64,000 nucleotides of DNA, taken from contig KN832884.1 of the NCBI GenBank assembly GCA_000827325.1, forward strand, positions 346,953 through 410,952, in the 5' to 3' direction. The notes under the pieces were generated by a model that saw nothing but the letters and a program-made list of their open reading frames with translations, was not told the origin of the DNA and made no database searches. The DNA comes from Oidiodendron maius Zn (lineage: Eukaryota; Ascomycota; Leotiomycetes; Myxotrichaceae). Positions within the stretch are counted from its first letter, which is position 1; every line of letters begins with the position of its first letter. The position numbers and the translations under genes were made by a program. Below, in pieces: positions 50,602 to 61,997 of this stretch.

Positions 50602-51953
50602 TTTGATGCAGATCGCAAAAAAAAACTCCACGGGCATCATGGTAACGTACTCGCACCATTTGATCCCTTTGGTTCCTAGTATCATGTGTAGCGTCACATT
50701 CCTGACGCAGGTTGCATATTACAGAGCCATAGAACGCAACATTGGCATTTTCGTGATAGTCTGACAACACTTAGGTAGTTTTATATGTCAAAATAACTGC
50801 TCGCTCGCGTATCAACTTGAGTCTTTGACGCACATCGCATCGAAAACTGCCAATGGCCACGGCGGGGAGTCTGGAGGCATAGAGACGTCAGTATCCTAGC
50901 AGGTGGACGTTATGAATCTTTATATCCCAGAACTCCAATCTTTGACGCAGGTCGCACTAACGATCTTTATTTTTCCTCGGGTATCTGCATTTCCCTTGAC
51001 TCATCACATGTGTCTCCGCTTCTATATCCGTACTTTTGACTCAGGTTGTAGAAACTCAGCTGCTTCAACTTCAATACGGCACAAAGTGTCTACCGTGACT
51101 GGCGGTGCTATATGTTCACGCTCGAATATGATATTTGACGCATATCGCAGAAACTCAGCCTTTGGGCTTCCAATAAGGCGCACAGAGACATCCTGGGCTT
51201 GTGTTTCTGTCTGATGCGTCACATGTATTCATATTTGAAGTGGAATTTGACGCACATCGCAGAGTACGAAGTTTTGAGATGCCAATACGGCGCTGCGTGT
51301 GAATGCAGCGGAATAATCGGATCTAAGCTTTGGAGCATTAAAGGAATTACTCAAGTTTTGAGGTATATCGCAAAGAAGAGGTTTGTAAGCACCAGGTGCA
51401 TCTGTTCCACCCATCACGTGCGTACGGGTATATTTGGAGCTTCCATATTTTGACGCATGTCGTGGAAATCCAAAAGTTCAAAGCCCAATACAGCGCAGTT
51501 TGGCAATGCAATGACACGCCAATTGGCTTGCCCTTCCTGAATTCTCACGTGCCATAACATTCAAGCGTAATATTTTGACGCACATCGCAGATGCAACAGT
51601 TTGTCAGCATCTTGCATGTGAGGCTGTCGTTGGGCATCACGTGTAGTCTCAAATAGGAATCTTAGGCCTTTTTGACGCGCATCGCAAAAACGTCTTGGAG
51701 ACGAGTCCGATACAGGGCATAATGCACCGTTTTATTGAGCCTTCACGTGCACTGGCACGTGAATATCTTATGCTTTGACGCACATCGCATGGAAGACTAT
51801 GTGACAATATCATCCACGGGGTAATTCTTAAACTCATCACGGTCAATGCCACGTGCTTTAAGAGAGGAAAGTTTTGACGCACATCGCACGATGATTTCAG
51901 CGAGCAGATGCCTCTGCGAGAGGTGCAGCCCGCTCTCTGCTGTTGGTCACGTG
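50602..51953 (+). repeat. Array of 13 diverged direct repeats, ~106-bp period
   Basis: A 16-base core, best form TTTGACGCACATCGCA, recurs on one strand at 50602, 50701, 50824, 50941, 51035, 51134, 51246, 51357, 51449, 51574, 51671, 51774 and 51873. The spacing is 92-125 bases, mean 106. Five units also carry a CCAATA-like second box exactly 36 bases after the core start (51071, 51170, 51282, 51485, 51707), often followed by CGGCGC. Most later units contain TCACGTG or TCACATG. The sequence between boxes is diverged. Both flanking genes end towards the array, so it is not in a promoter. No protein or RNA gene is recognised. Confidence 0.9.
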
Positions 51954-52376
51954 GTACACAGCATATTTCATCGCTGGGTATTTCTGAGTGGAGATTATTT
52001 TCGGTTTGAAATGACACCTTACTCCTCCTGTTCCGAAGTAGACAGGACTTCCTTTTAGTCTGAAAGCGCCTGGATGACCCTTTCTTCTATATGCAATATC
52101 TCCATATAACCTGTGATATTCCTCATTATTAACATAGCTCGGGCCCGGCCCGGTTGTGAGTATCGGCGTTATATTAGCCTTGAGTAGATTGGTTGTTGTT
52201 TCCCCCAGTGGAAGGCCGACTTCTTCAGGAATTATTTCCCATCTGCGGAGTTAAGACGATGTTAGGAGAAACCCCGAAATCGGTAGAAACAAACGCCGAT
52301 ATTTGACGATGCGAGATTCGATTGAGTGGTTGAGTGGTGAGCACCTCCTTACGGAGATAATATATTAAGTCCAGAA
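51954..52376. other. Distal flank of the repeat array
   Basis: No gene is seen. A partial match to the array core (TTTGACGATGCGAG) sits at 52302 and may be a stray or chance copy. Confidence 0.35.
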
Positions 52377-54719
52377 CTAGCTTATCCAGCCTTGGGAAGG
52401 GTCGACGGGAATACTTGGATCACCAGTGTAGGCGGGAAGATCCCCATCCATCAGGGTCTGCCAATACTCCCAATCCACGGGTGTTATCTCCGGTATCGTC
52501 ATGTTCAGTCCTATTCCAGCCTTATTCCACAGATCATTCGTAGTATTGTACGAATTATATCCGGGAATAACGTTGGCGTATTGAGCCATTTGATTCGAGT
52601 CTATGGACGAATTATCATGTCTATTCAGGCTTTCTGGCGTTGGCTGCTGTGATTGGATTTGAGGCGGTGTAGGTGTAGGCGGCTCGGGAATTTTCCTCTG
52701 CATTCGCAATTTTGATATGTAACGTGGAATTGGTACTAGCTGAGTTCCTTTATACCTGCCACCAGCTTCTTCGTATTTTGTCCATGCCTTGAGGCAGAGG
52801 CTTCCCATAGCGAAGTATAAAGTGTTTTTATTCTCCGTAAGCATCTCCGGCCGATGTTCATAAGCAATCTCAACTTGGCGCCATGCGCGTTCGACGAGTT
52901 CTCCGGTCGTCCGGTTACGGAGCTCGCTCAGCACATATATAAACGCGTCAAGATGAAATTGGACGTGAGTGTGCCAGAGGAAGCCTTGCATAGCTTTGTC
53001 CAAGTGGCAAGCAGCTGCAATCTCTAACTCCTTCAGACTCTCAGCCCAGAGCATATCCTTTTCTTGTTGTGGCATACTGGCCCCCTTGTCTGGATATTGG
53101 CGAGGATGATGGGCCAGCATTCTCATCATGCAAATGACAGACTTGGCCATATATATGCAAATCATATGTAATGGTATCGATGGGTCGCAGTACTGGATGT
53201 AATATTTATGAAATCGATCCTCAAGTTCATCAATCGCTTTATCTTTGCCAGGGATGCATTCCGATCCAGTGGTAAGGTGCCACATGCCGTCACTGTCCAG
53301 CGTTCCAGTCTTTCTAAAGGCGCCACCCACCTCGGCCCGGAGACGACAAAACATCATCTCCGTTGCCCCTTCTTTCTCAACAGGAGTCTCCTTCATTGTT
53401 GGGCTCAGGTCGCTGTCGCTCACATTCAGCGGGAGTTTGGTATCGAATTTCCCCAGCCAGGTAGGAAAGCCGGTACCGGCAAGTTTTGACGCTTGTCCAT
53501 CTAAGAAGACTACTTGCCACCACGTTCGCCTTCTGATCTCAGCTTCAAATGGAGGGATTTTATGCGTAATGCCGTCGTGTTGTATTCCGAGTCGCACTGC
53601 GATCCGCACAGCGCAGCCAGTAAGAACCCACTGAGATTGGTGATCAAGAGATCTTCGAAGAGAAAGCTAGTACAATCAGCACCAGCACTAGAAGCGTAGC
53701 ACTCAAGAAGGAGAGCTACTATGAGGAAAAGAAATTATACGTTGGTAATGGGATATGATTTTAATGGGACAACCTCAGCATTTGGTTTAGGGCAACTCAC
53801 AAGATATATGCAGAATGCTTGCAATGTTGAGAGACTAAGTGACTTAAGGAACCTTGCATTAACCAAAGATTGCTGTGTGGCGTGAGAGTACTTGGTCAGG
53901 AGAGCGCTCCTTTGCTCATTAAACATACTCTCGCATTCCTCGTCAGACAACGAAGTAACGGCCAGGAGATAGATAGAAAACATCAAAGCTTCGGTATGTC
54001 TTGGAATATTTTGTAGATCGCTACTTGCATCCAAGATAACCTGTTGCATGGTAGGTGCATGAAAAAATTTAGTCAAAGGATTGCAATTAGTGAGATATGT
54101 TTGCCACAACCTGAAGATTTGGACTGGTTGTGGATGCAGGAAGCTCAAGTCTTTTGGCGCAGAATCAGGGTCAATGAGAAAAGCCTCATGGTGAGGATAA
54201 ATCTCATGCTCGTGAGTCTCCTCGTCCGATGACGCCTGAAGGGCATCTTTTGGGTCTTCGATGATCTCATCTCTCAAATGCTCCCATAATGTACTACAGC
54301 CGTCAGTACAATGTTATCGCAGCATGTCGTTGGATATACTTCTCAACATAACGCGAGTGCTGGCTATCAGCAAGCATTAATCCCTTTGATCCTTTTGAGG
54401 CTGGATACCAGTCTCTCTCTTTTGACATTTGACCTCCATCGCTTGGTTCCTCGTCTTCCACCTTGATTCCGTGCTTCTTCAGCAGAAACTCATATCTCCG
54501 GAGCTTCGTAGCCAGGTCCTGCTCAGAAAACTTTCTCTTCCTCCTACGCGGTAGTGTTGGCACGCTTGGGATGCATTCTGCTCGCGCCTTCACGCAATTT
54601 GAACATGGCTTCTGCCTATCACACTTGACCTTCCGCTGCTGGCATAACACGCAGGAATGGGCCCGGACAATCTTGGGAGAGCTAGAGGCCTCGGGCGTCT
54701 GAGATGGTGAGGCAAGCAT
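52377..54719 (-). CDS. Zn2Cys6 transcription factor with fungal_trans domain
   Basis: Exons 54719-54340, 54293-53801 and 53630-52377 give about 708 residues. The Zn2Cys6 cluster is complete: Cys23, 26, 33, 39, 42 and 49 in CVLCQQRKVKC...CSNCVKARAEC, followed by a basic RRRKRKF linker and a short coiled coil. The first junction gives SRYVENTLWEHLRDE, a block common in this class. PF04082-type motifs follow (GCAVRIAVRLGIQHDG, EIRRRTWWQVVFLDGQASKL). The second intron would be 170 bases and may hide a small exon, so that join is less sure. It is divergent from an MFS exporter gene, which is a natural candidate target. Confidence 0.85.
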
Positions 54720-55332
54720 CCTTGACGCGAGTGGAGCAGGGGAGGTAGATGAGATTGATCGCGAAAGTAAGACGGGTTGACGATGGCGATATATGAAGAG
54801 AGGTTGAGACCATATTAGGCATAGCATCGGACTCCGGGACTCGCGGGGTTTAATCGGTCCCGAAATCCCGAGGTCCCGACTACGGTGTAACAATCACGTG
54901 ACTGACCTCTTTTGAAATCTGGACTGGCTGAATCGGAATAGAATTTAGATAGTGGTAGAGAGCGCGAGTGAGCCAGCTGTGGTTATAAACGTATACTTCT
55001 CAGATAGAGAATAATACTCCGGTTTCTACGTCAAGATCATAGTCCCATATTTCTGTGACTTGCGACTGGTCAGGTTGTCTCTCAACCCCCTGTAGACTGC
55101 TTCGGATCCGAAGGACAGCTACATTTCCGGTAACACCACCAAAGCTCCCGCCTCAAACCAGCTTCCACGGCGCCTTAGATTTTTCCGACCAACACACAAT
55201 ACACTAAAATGCTGCCTGTCAAAGCCCACGCGGCGTCAATCTGGTTAAATTTGCTTCGTATATAACAAACTTGGATACCCCCATCTCTCAACGACCTCCA
55301 GCCACCACTTCAAAACACGGTACAGCGCAAAA
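54720..55332. promoter_or_regulatory. Divergent promoter, regulator and MFS exporter
   Basis: The 613 bases lie between two divergent start codons. A TCACGTGA palindrome lies at 54894-54901, of the same type as the boxes in the repeat array. Open frame on the regulator side extends to 54893 but without a better start. Confidence 0.5.
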
Positions 55333-57308
55333 ATGACAGCCAGCTCGGAGCCAACTCCAGAGGCCGCTCGAAACTCGACGTCCATGGACGTCGAGAAGGC
55401 TCCGCCTATAGCACCAGTCAAGTCAAACGACGAAGATGAATTTCCGACATTCAAAAAACTCGTCGTCATCCTCATAGCAATCTACCTCTGCATGTTTATC
55501 GTCGCTCTCGTAAGTATCCCCCCGCATTCCTAAAATCTCCAGGGTGACCTTAACTCGTGATCAGGATCGAACTATTCTCGGCACCGCCATTCCAAAGATT
55601 ACTGATGATTTCCATGACATCACCGACGTAGGATGGTATGGTAGTGCTTATCTCTTGACGGCTTGTGCTTTTCAACTTATATATGGCCGCATCTACACTT
55701 TCTACTCGGCCAAAAATGTACTGCTCGGAGCGATCATTATTTTCGAAGTGGGAGTAAGTTCGTCGATCCCAAAAAAAGATGCATGTGCTAACTGTGTCAA
55801 AGTCTGCCGTTTGTGGCGCGGCTCCCAATTCCAATGCTTTCATTGTTGGAAGAGCAATTGGTAAGTTTAAGCTTTCGCCCGTTTTTAATAGATATTAACA
55901 CCTGATAGCTGGCCTTGGCTCTGCCGGGATATTTGCAGGATGTGTCATCATCATGGTCCTCTCCATACCTCTCCACAAGCGACCCATGTATCAAGGGCTC
56001 TTTGGGGCAATCTTTGGTGTTGCTTCAGTTGCTGGGCCCCTCGTTGGTGGAGCATTTACGACAAAGGTATCTTGGAGGTGGTGCTTCTACATCAATCTTC
56101 CCATTGGCGGCGTCGTCTTCGTGGTTCTCCTATTCATTCTGTCGACCCCCCCAAGCAAGAACACCGATACTCTGAAGGAGCAAATTATGAAACTTGACCC
56201 TCTCGGAACAATTGTCTTCCTCCCAGGTATCGTCTGCCTGCTCCTAGCTCTACAGTGGGGTGGTACGACATACTCATGGGATAACGCTCGCATCATCGTC
56301 CTCTTTATTCTCGGTGGTATTCTCATCGGCATCTTCATATATATCCAATTTCGCATGGGTGAACTGGCGACGGTGCCTATCCGCATTATATCACAGAGAT
56401 CTGTTGCATCAGGAGCGTTCTTTTCAGGTATCCTTCCCGGATCCATGATGGTTATCATCTATTACCTCCCTATTTGGTTCCAGGCTATTAAGGGAGTTTC
56501 AGCTGTTAAATCGGGTATCAATACTATCCCGCTCGTTCTATCTCTTGTCGCCGCATCCATCATTGCTGGTCAGCTCACGGGTCGCACTGGATACTACGTC
56601 CCACAGCTCCTTGTCTGCTCAGTAATAATTTCAATCGGCGCTGGCCTCCTTACAACTTTCCAAGTTGACACTGATCACCAGAAGTACATTGGCTACCAAG
56701 TTCTCTATGGCCTTGGCCTTGGATGCGGAATGCAACAGCCAAGCATGGCTGCTCAAACATGTCTGTCCAAGAAAGATGTTATGACAGGCGTTGCCCTAAT
56801 GTTTTTCTTTCAAGGCCTTGGTGGGTCGATCTGGCTCTCTGTCGGCGAGGTAGTGTTCACGAATTCTCTTGTCAAATATCTCCAAGGCGTCCCAGGTGTT
56901 ACGGCAGAGGAAATCGTTCATACAGGAGCTACGGACCTGCGAAGCATTGTGGAGCCGCAATTTTTAGACGCTGTTCTGGTAGCGTATAACAAGGCTATCA
57001 GAAATACCCTCTACATAGCCGCTGCAACGGCCGCGGTTACCATCTTTTCAGGCTTGACAATGGAGTGGAAGAATCTCAAGGGCTTGAAACAGGGTGGCCC
57101 GAGTGGAGGGGAAAAGGACGTGCAAGTTCAGGAAAATGGTGTTGTATCGTCGAATGTGGCTGAAAACCCAGCAACTGTCATGACGGATTCGAAAACTGTC
57201 GCCCCAGATCTCACAGAGGCAGAATCTGTAGAGAGGAAGTCTGCAGACACGGCTGTGGCACAAGATTCCAAAGCGGGTAACTTACCGGGAAGTGCAACAA
57301 AGGAGTGA
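55333..57308 (+). CDS. MFS drug/toxin exporter (DHA2, 14-TM type)
   Basis: Exons 55333-55509, 55565-55753, 55803-55860 and 55909-57308 give 607 residues. After a polar N-terminus the first membrane segment runs into [18 protein letters not shown], the motif D1-type start of DHA2 proteins (LDxTIxxxALP). [20 protein letters not shown] and [17 protein letters not shown] follow. Motif C of the antiporters is [20 protein letters not shown], with [13 protein letters not shown] directly after. The C-terminal tail is hydrophilic. Members export toxins, azoles or the host's own secondary metabolites by proton antiport. No biosynthetic gene is next to it, so the substrate is open. The divergent Zn2Cys6 gene suggests local control. 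Confidence 0.92.
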
Positions 57309-57861
57309 ATGAGTGAATGAGAGGATGCGTTCATTATATTTTCTTTAATTGTGAGCCATTGAAAATACCAGGCATTTAATGGAGTTAATGGGTAGGCTGG
57401 GAAAGCCCTCACATGGATAAGTTACATTTGGGTCTGGGTTGGATTTGAGATCTGTGTAATAAGGCACCACTCAGCTCGTCCTAGCGCATCAACACGTCTA
57501 AAAATTTAAGCATATAATAGACCATTCTCATCTGCCAAAGCCCTACTTGATTTTTCCTTATTTAACCTTAAATTTTAGATAGGTACGCTAATTTCACACG
57601 TCAACCTTTTCCTCTTTTCAATCTGAGATTGCGATTTGGGGATCATGGTGTCTAATATTTAATACAGTTGTTCCACTACGATCTAATACCAGTATGCAAT
57701 GGAAACTTTGGAATAGATATAGCTTTAAATAAAATAGAGTTATCAAAAAATTGATCTCGAATAATCTTAGCTGTGTAGATTTATCTCACACAATTCTCGC
57801 ATCCAATATATATGGCCATTATCTATTATATTTTCCCTAGTCTGTAGACAAAGAGATAGAA
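57309..57861. other. Convergent intergenic region
   Basis: This is very AT-rich sequence between two gene 3' ends. Nothing else is recognised. Confidence 0.4.
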
Positions 57862-59049
57862 CTAACTTAAAAACTCAGCAGACTTTCCAGCGGAACTGTT
57901 TATCAAATCCGTTACAACTCTGCAGATCATGCCAAGCATCATTTGATCAGCATCAGTAACCTGGAACGCCGAAAGGAAACGGTTGATCATATCAGGATGC
58001 CACTTTTGGCACTCTTTCCGCATAAGCCTTGACATATTCCCCTCCGTTTCTCCTGACCTCTGCAAGAATTCCTTGACACTCGAGGAAGTCACGTCACGAT
58101 ATAAACCTGACTTGACCGGCCATGGAATATCGTCTCGGATACTCTTCCCCCGGTGTCCTGAAGCCCTAAACTGTGTCCATCGCTCCTCATATTTCTTCCA
58201 TGACTGATTCCATTCCTTCTGCTCCTTCTGTTCCCGTTCACGCTTCTCACGTTCTCTTTCTTCACGCAATTTTTTGGCTCTTTGGCGGATGCGCTCGTTC
58301 TGAGCTGCGTGCTCGCGTTCGCGCCGTTCTTTCTCTTCCTTTTCTTTCCTCTCTTTTTCCAGTCGCTTTTTCTCTTGGCATTCTTTCTCAAGTCGTTCCT
58401 TCTCTAGGCGTTCCTTCTCTAGGCGTTCCTTCTCAAGCCGTTCCTTTTCCTGCTTCTTTGCTTCCCTGTCTTTTTCCTGGCGTTTGCGTTCCTCTTCATT
58501 TCTGTTTTTTGTAGCTCGCTCTTCTCCTTGTTTTGACTCCTCGTCTTGGCATTGCCGGCTCTTGGCCGCTTGAACCTCAGCCAGAAATTCCCTTATTTCA
58601 CGTAGTTGTGCACGGAGATCCTCTATACATTCGTCCTTTATGACTACCTTTGTCCCGCCGCTTTGGATACTCTTGGCAGTCTTTGGTTCTCGTAACTGGG
58701 GCTTTAGCTGTTGAAGCGTACTCTGCCAGCGGGCAATAACTGTGTCGGCTTGGTTCTGGTGGTATCTGACACAGAGCGCTGGCCCAACAATTTCCCGGAG
58801 CCGAGATAAGACAGCTGGGCTGTCAGGATGAAGGTATGCAATGTCACTTAATGTTTGCATAATGAATTCTCTGTTGTCTTTCCGGATTGGATTTTGACAA
58901 CGTCGTCGTTTTGAGGGCGCATGGCCGATGCAGGTAATGCATTCATATCCAGGGGCCATATTGATGATTTCGAGGGTCTTTGAAGGATCCCATAGCTTTT
59001 TTCTTTCGGACGATGCCGTATCGCGAGAAAATTGGGTATAATAAACCAT
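57862..59049 (-). CDS. Coiled-coil protein with CIG...CxNPI head and J-like tail
   Basis: The intronless frame has 395 residues from an ATG at 59049; a second ATG at residue 31 (MAPGYECITCIGHAPSKRRR) may be the true start. The head has CITCIGHAPSKRRRCQNPI and GPALCVRYHQNQ, a pattern I have seen in fungal hypothetical proteins. A long charged coiled coil (about 160-290) contains repeated KERLE pentads (about 203-226). The tail reads IPWPVKSGLYRDV, VKEFLQR and LMRKECQKWHPDMINRF; the KWHPD block resembles the HPD turn of DnaJ-like domains. I assign no function. DNA repeats in the pentad region (TTCTCTAGGCGTTCC) could vary in number. Confidence 0.65.
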   Translation of the reverse strand: MVYYTQFSRDTASSERKKLWDPSKTLEIINMAPGYECITCIGHAPSKRRRCQNPIRKDNREFIMQTLSDIAYLHPDSPAVLSRLREIVGPALCVRYHQNQADTVIARWQSTLQQLKPQLREPKTAKSIQSGGTKVVIKDECIEDLRAQLREIREFLAEVQAAKSRQCQDEESKQGEERATKNRNEEERKRQEKDREAKKQEKERLEKERLEKERLEKERLEKECQEKKRLEKERKEKEEKERREREHAAQNERIRQRAKKLREEREREKREREQKEQKEWNQSWKKYEERWTQFRASGHRGKSIRDDIPWPVKSGLYRDVTSSSVKEFLQRSGETEGNMSRLMRKECQKWHPDMINRFLSAFQVTDADQMMLGMICRVVTDLINSSAGKSAEFLS

Positions 59050-60286
59050 TGTTAATTAATTGTTTGTTTTGCTTCTCGAACAAATTATACACCGAGCAAT
59101 GTAGAATTGCAGACCGACTGCCTGGAGATAAGGAATAGATCTTGAAGGTTCCCAGGAACTGCACTTGAAGATATATAGACTAAAGTTGATAGATACGGAG
59201 CATGAACTGCGCACAGCCATCGATTCGGGGAGTATCAGCCACATAGCTTTCGCTGCGCGATAAATGGTGTGCGCCAGGTACAAGATGTGACCAACGCCAG
59301 TCGTGGAGGCTGTAACGTTCGGTTCCAGCATCTCAGCCACAACGGACGGGGATGTTATTGGGCAACCTCCACACAGCAAAAGTGCCTGAAGCACGCAATG
59401 CGCCACGGCACATCAGGTGCGTTAATGCCAACGAAGTGACGTGCAGTGGATTGGCCAATTCCGTTCTGGTTCTCGTCAGGTGCACACTCGAACCCACAGC
59501 TAAGCCCTTAAGTGCGGCCCGAAGCGTTCGGTCAAAGCCGAATCAATGCTATTCAGTCCCTAACATGGAACTTGTCGTGCAGCCAGGCAGTCTTCTTCAG
59601 TGTCTTCTGCTGCTCAGCACGCGATGCAACACGTTTCTCTAAACCCTGTCCCCGCAACATATCTGTTGCATCCCCCAGTCCAGTATCTCGCTATTAGTGT
59701 CAGACACTACCATACCACCAAATGCGGCACGCTCATCTGTGCTATCTGGCCAATATGTTTAAGTGGTTCTCTCCCCCGCCCCCCCTTGATACAAATGTGC
59801 GATGCTGCAGATGAGAGAGAGAGGTTATATACGTTCTAGCGCCATACATATATGTTAGGTCAACCGCTAGTTAAAGCGAGGAACCATACAAGTGTGGAGT
59901 ATTGGATACCTTCCAGGTGATCTTCATAGAGGCTGCCGTAGGAGAGAATCCGGCAGAATACAGTCACGTGATATTAATACGGTGACCGAGTTCATATTTG
60001 AAAGTATGTTCATTCGATGAAACTTCGGATGCGGTTTTCAGTGTAGTATCCTATGGGATTTTTTATCCCAAAGACGACTCTAGATGGTTGTTTCAGGATA
60101 TTGCGACTGAATTGCAACTGGTCACCTGATCTATTTTGCCTGACTCATTCCTGAGGCCCCAATATGATCCAATATCTTACCGCTGAGTCAGACATATCCG
60201 AAGACGGGCATATATGTTCTAGAAATATTTTGCAACGAAGATTGACACAATTACTAGACAGATAATTGCCAATCTCCAAGTGTGCC
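59050..60286. other. intergenic, no gene seen
   Basis: This holds the 5' flanks of the coiled-coil gene and of the aspartokinase, which are divergent. A TCACGTGA box lies at 59965-59972, and a short hairpin (TGGGAT...ATCCCA) is near 60055-60070. Short frames here show no family resemblance. Confidence 0.4.
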
Positions 60287-61997
60287 ATGTCCACGTTGGG
60301 CCTAGAAGAATGCCGAGGTTGGATTATCCAAAAGTACGGAGGGACAAGTCTAGGAAAATTCCCGAAAAACATTGTAGACATCATCATGTAGGAACGAAGG
60401 CGTCTCTATGTCTTTAACTTATTCCCCTGGCCAGCCGTTGACGAATTTCAGATCTACATCAAAGCCCCAAAGGGTTGCCATCATCTGCTCTGCCCGAAGT
60501 AGCCGAACCAAGAACGAAGGCACAACGACTAGGCTTTTACGTGCGGCACAAGCAGCCGCAAGCAACTCTGGATCCGAATTAACCTTCCAGACTATCGTGG
60601 ATGAAATCAAAGACGACCATCTTCAAGCCGCCACCGACATCAACTCTCCACCACTTCGGAAGCACTTTGAAGAAGCCGTATATGCCGAATGCCAATCCCT
60701 TAGTAGAATCTTAGAATCAGTTAGAGAGATCGAAGAGGTCAGTCCAAAGACAGAAAACAGGATTATTAGTAAAGGCGAGAAGCTGGCTTGCCAGTATCTT
60801 GCAGCCTTGCTTGAGGATCGAGGAGTATTTGCCCAATATATCGATCTCTCCGATATTATTGGACGATACGACATTTCCGCCGACGTATCTGAGCACCATC
60901 TATTAATAGCGCTGGCAAAGGCACTCGGTCAGGAAATTTTGTCGTGTGGAGGCAAAATTCCCATCATTACTGGTTATTTCGGGAATCTGACTGGCGGACT
61001 TTTGAAAACTTTTGGGAGAGGGTATTAATGCTCGACGTATAAACGAATGAGCTGACGATTATAGATACTCAGATCTTGCGGCGGCTCTCGTTACAATCGG
61101 TATCGCCGCCCGCGAACTTCAGATCTGGAAAGAAGTGGACGGCATCTTCACAGCTGATCCACGACAAGTTCCCACTGCTCGGGTTATACCTTTTATATCA
61201 CCTTCAGAAGCTGCCGAACTCACATTCTATGGCTCAGAGGTAATAAACCCCCACACGATGGCTCAGGTAATCAACGCCAAAATCCCAATCCGGATAAAGA
61301 ATGTCATGAACCCGTCTCTACAGGGCACATATATTCTTCCAGATCCGGTAAATGCCATCCCATCACCGGAGATGACTAGTTTCCTTCCTAGCGAGCCCTT
61401 AGCAGTAGATAGTGGTTCACAGGTACCGAAAATGCCAACCGCAGTTACGATCAAGCGCCCAGTCATTGTGCTAAATCTCTGCTCAAACCGCAAGACCCGA
61501 GCACATGGATTTCTTGCTAAAGTGTTCCAAATACTGGACCGAAATTACCTCTTGATTGATCTCATTGCGTCTTCCGAAGTTCACATATCTCTAGCTCTTC
61601 ACTCTGAACATACCATGGTTTCTGGCCCAGACGACGATCTGGGCGGCGAAGACATGACTATTGATGACAAACGACTAAAGAAGGCGTATGATGAGCTTGG
61701 AGAGCTTGGAAGCGTGGATATCGTCACGGGTATGACCATCATCAGCCTAGTCGGCAAGGGGTTGAAGAGAATGACGGGCATTGCGGGCAGATTCTTTGGG
61801 GTTTTGGGAGATGCCGGGGTGAACATTGAAATGATAAGCCAAGGTGGTTATAGCCCATCAACTGAGGATTGACATAGATGCTGACTTGTTGGTGTTCAGG
61901 GGCAAGTGAGATTGCCATTTCGTGCTTGATCGCAGACCGGGATGCAGAGAAGGCGTTGAACTTGGTGCACACACATTTGTTCAATTTTGTAGAATGA
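60287..61997 (+). CDS. hom3: Aspartokinase (Hom3-like)
   Basis: Four exons (60287-60387, 60452-61021, 61065-61843, 61900-61997) give 515 residues. The start MSTLGLEECRGWIIQKYGGT contains the lysine-bearing KYGGTS substrate loop (16-21). VAIICSARSSRTKNEGTTTR, ITGYFGNLTGGLLKTFGRGY with SDLAAALV, WKEVDGIFTADPR and SEAAELTFYGSEVINPHTM are the kinase blocks. Two ACT-type regulatory blocks follow (NRKTRAHGFLAKVFQILDRN and FFGVLGDAGVNIEMISQG). The enzyme makes aspartyl phosphate, the first step to threonine, methionine and homoserine. Some blocks deviate from usual fungal Hom3 (KYGGTSLGK for KFGGTSVGK), so it may be a second, specialised copy rather than the housekeeping one. Confidence 0.9.

Noticed and set aside
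50602-51953. CRISPR array
   Set aside because: The genome is fungal, spacers are about 90 bases and related to one another, no cas gene is present, and the core is not palindromic.
50824-51953. Repeated peptide precursor (FDAHRR on + strand, CDVRQ on - strand)
   Set aside because: Each unit is soon closed by stops, frames do not connect, no signal peptide or cleavage sites recur, and box spacing is not kept in multiples of three.
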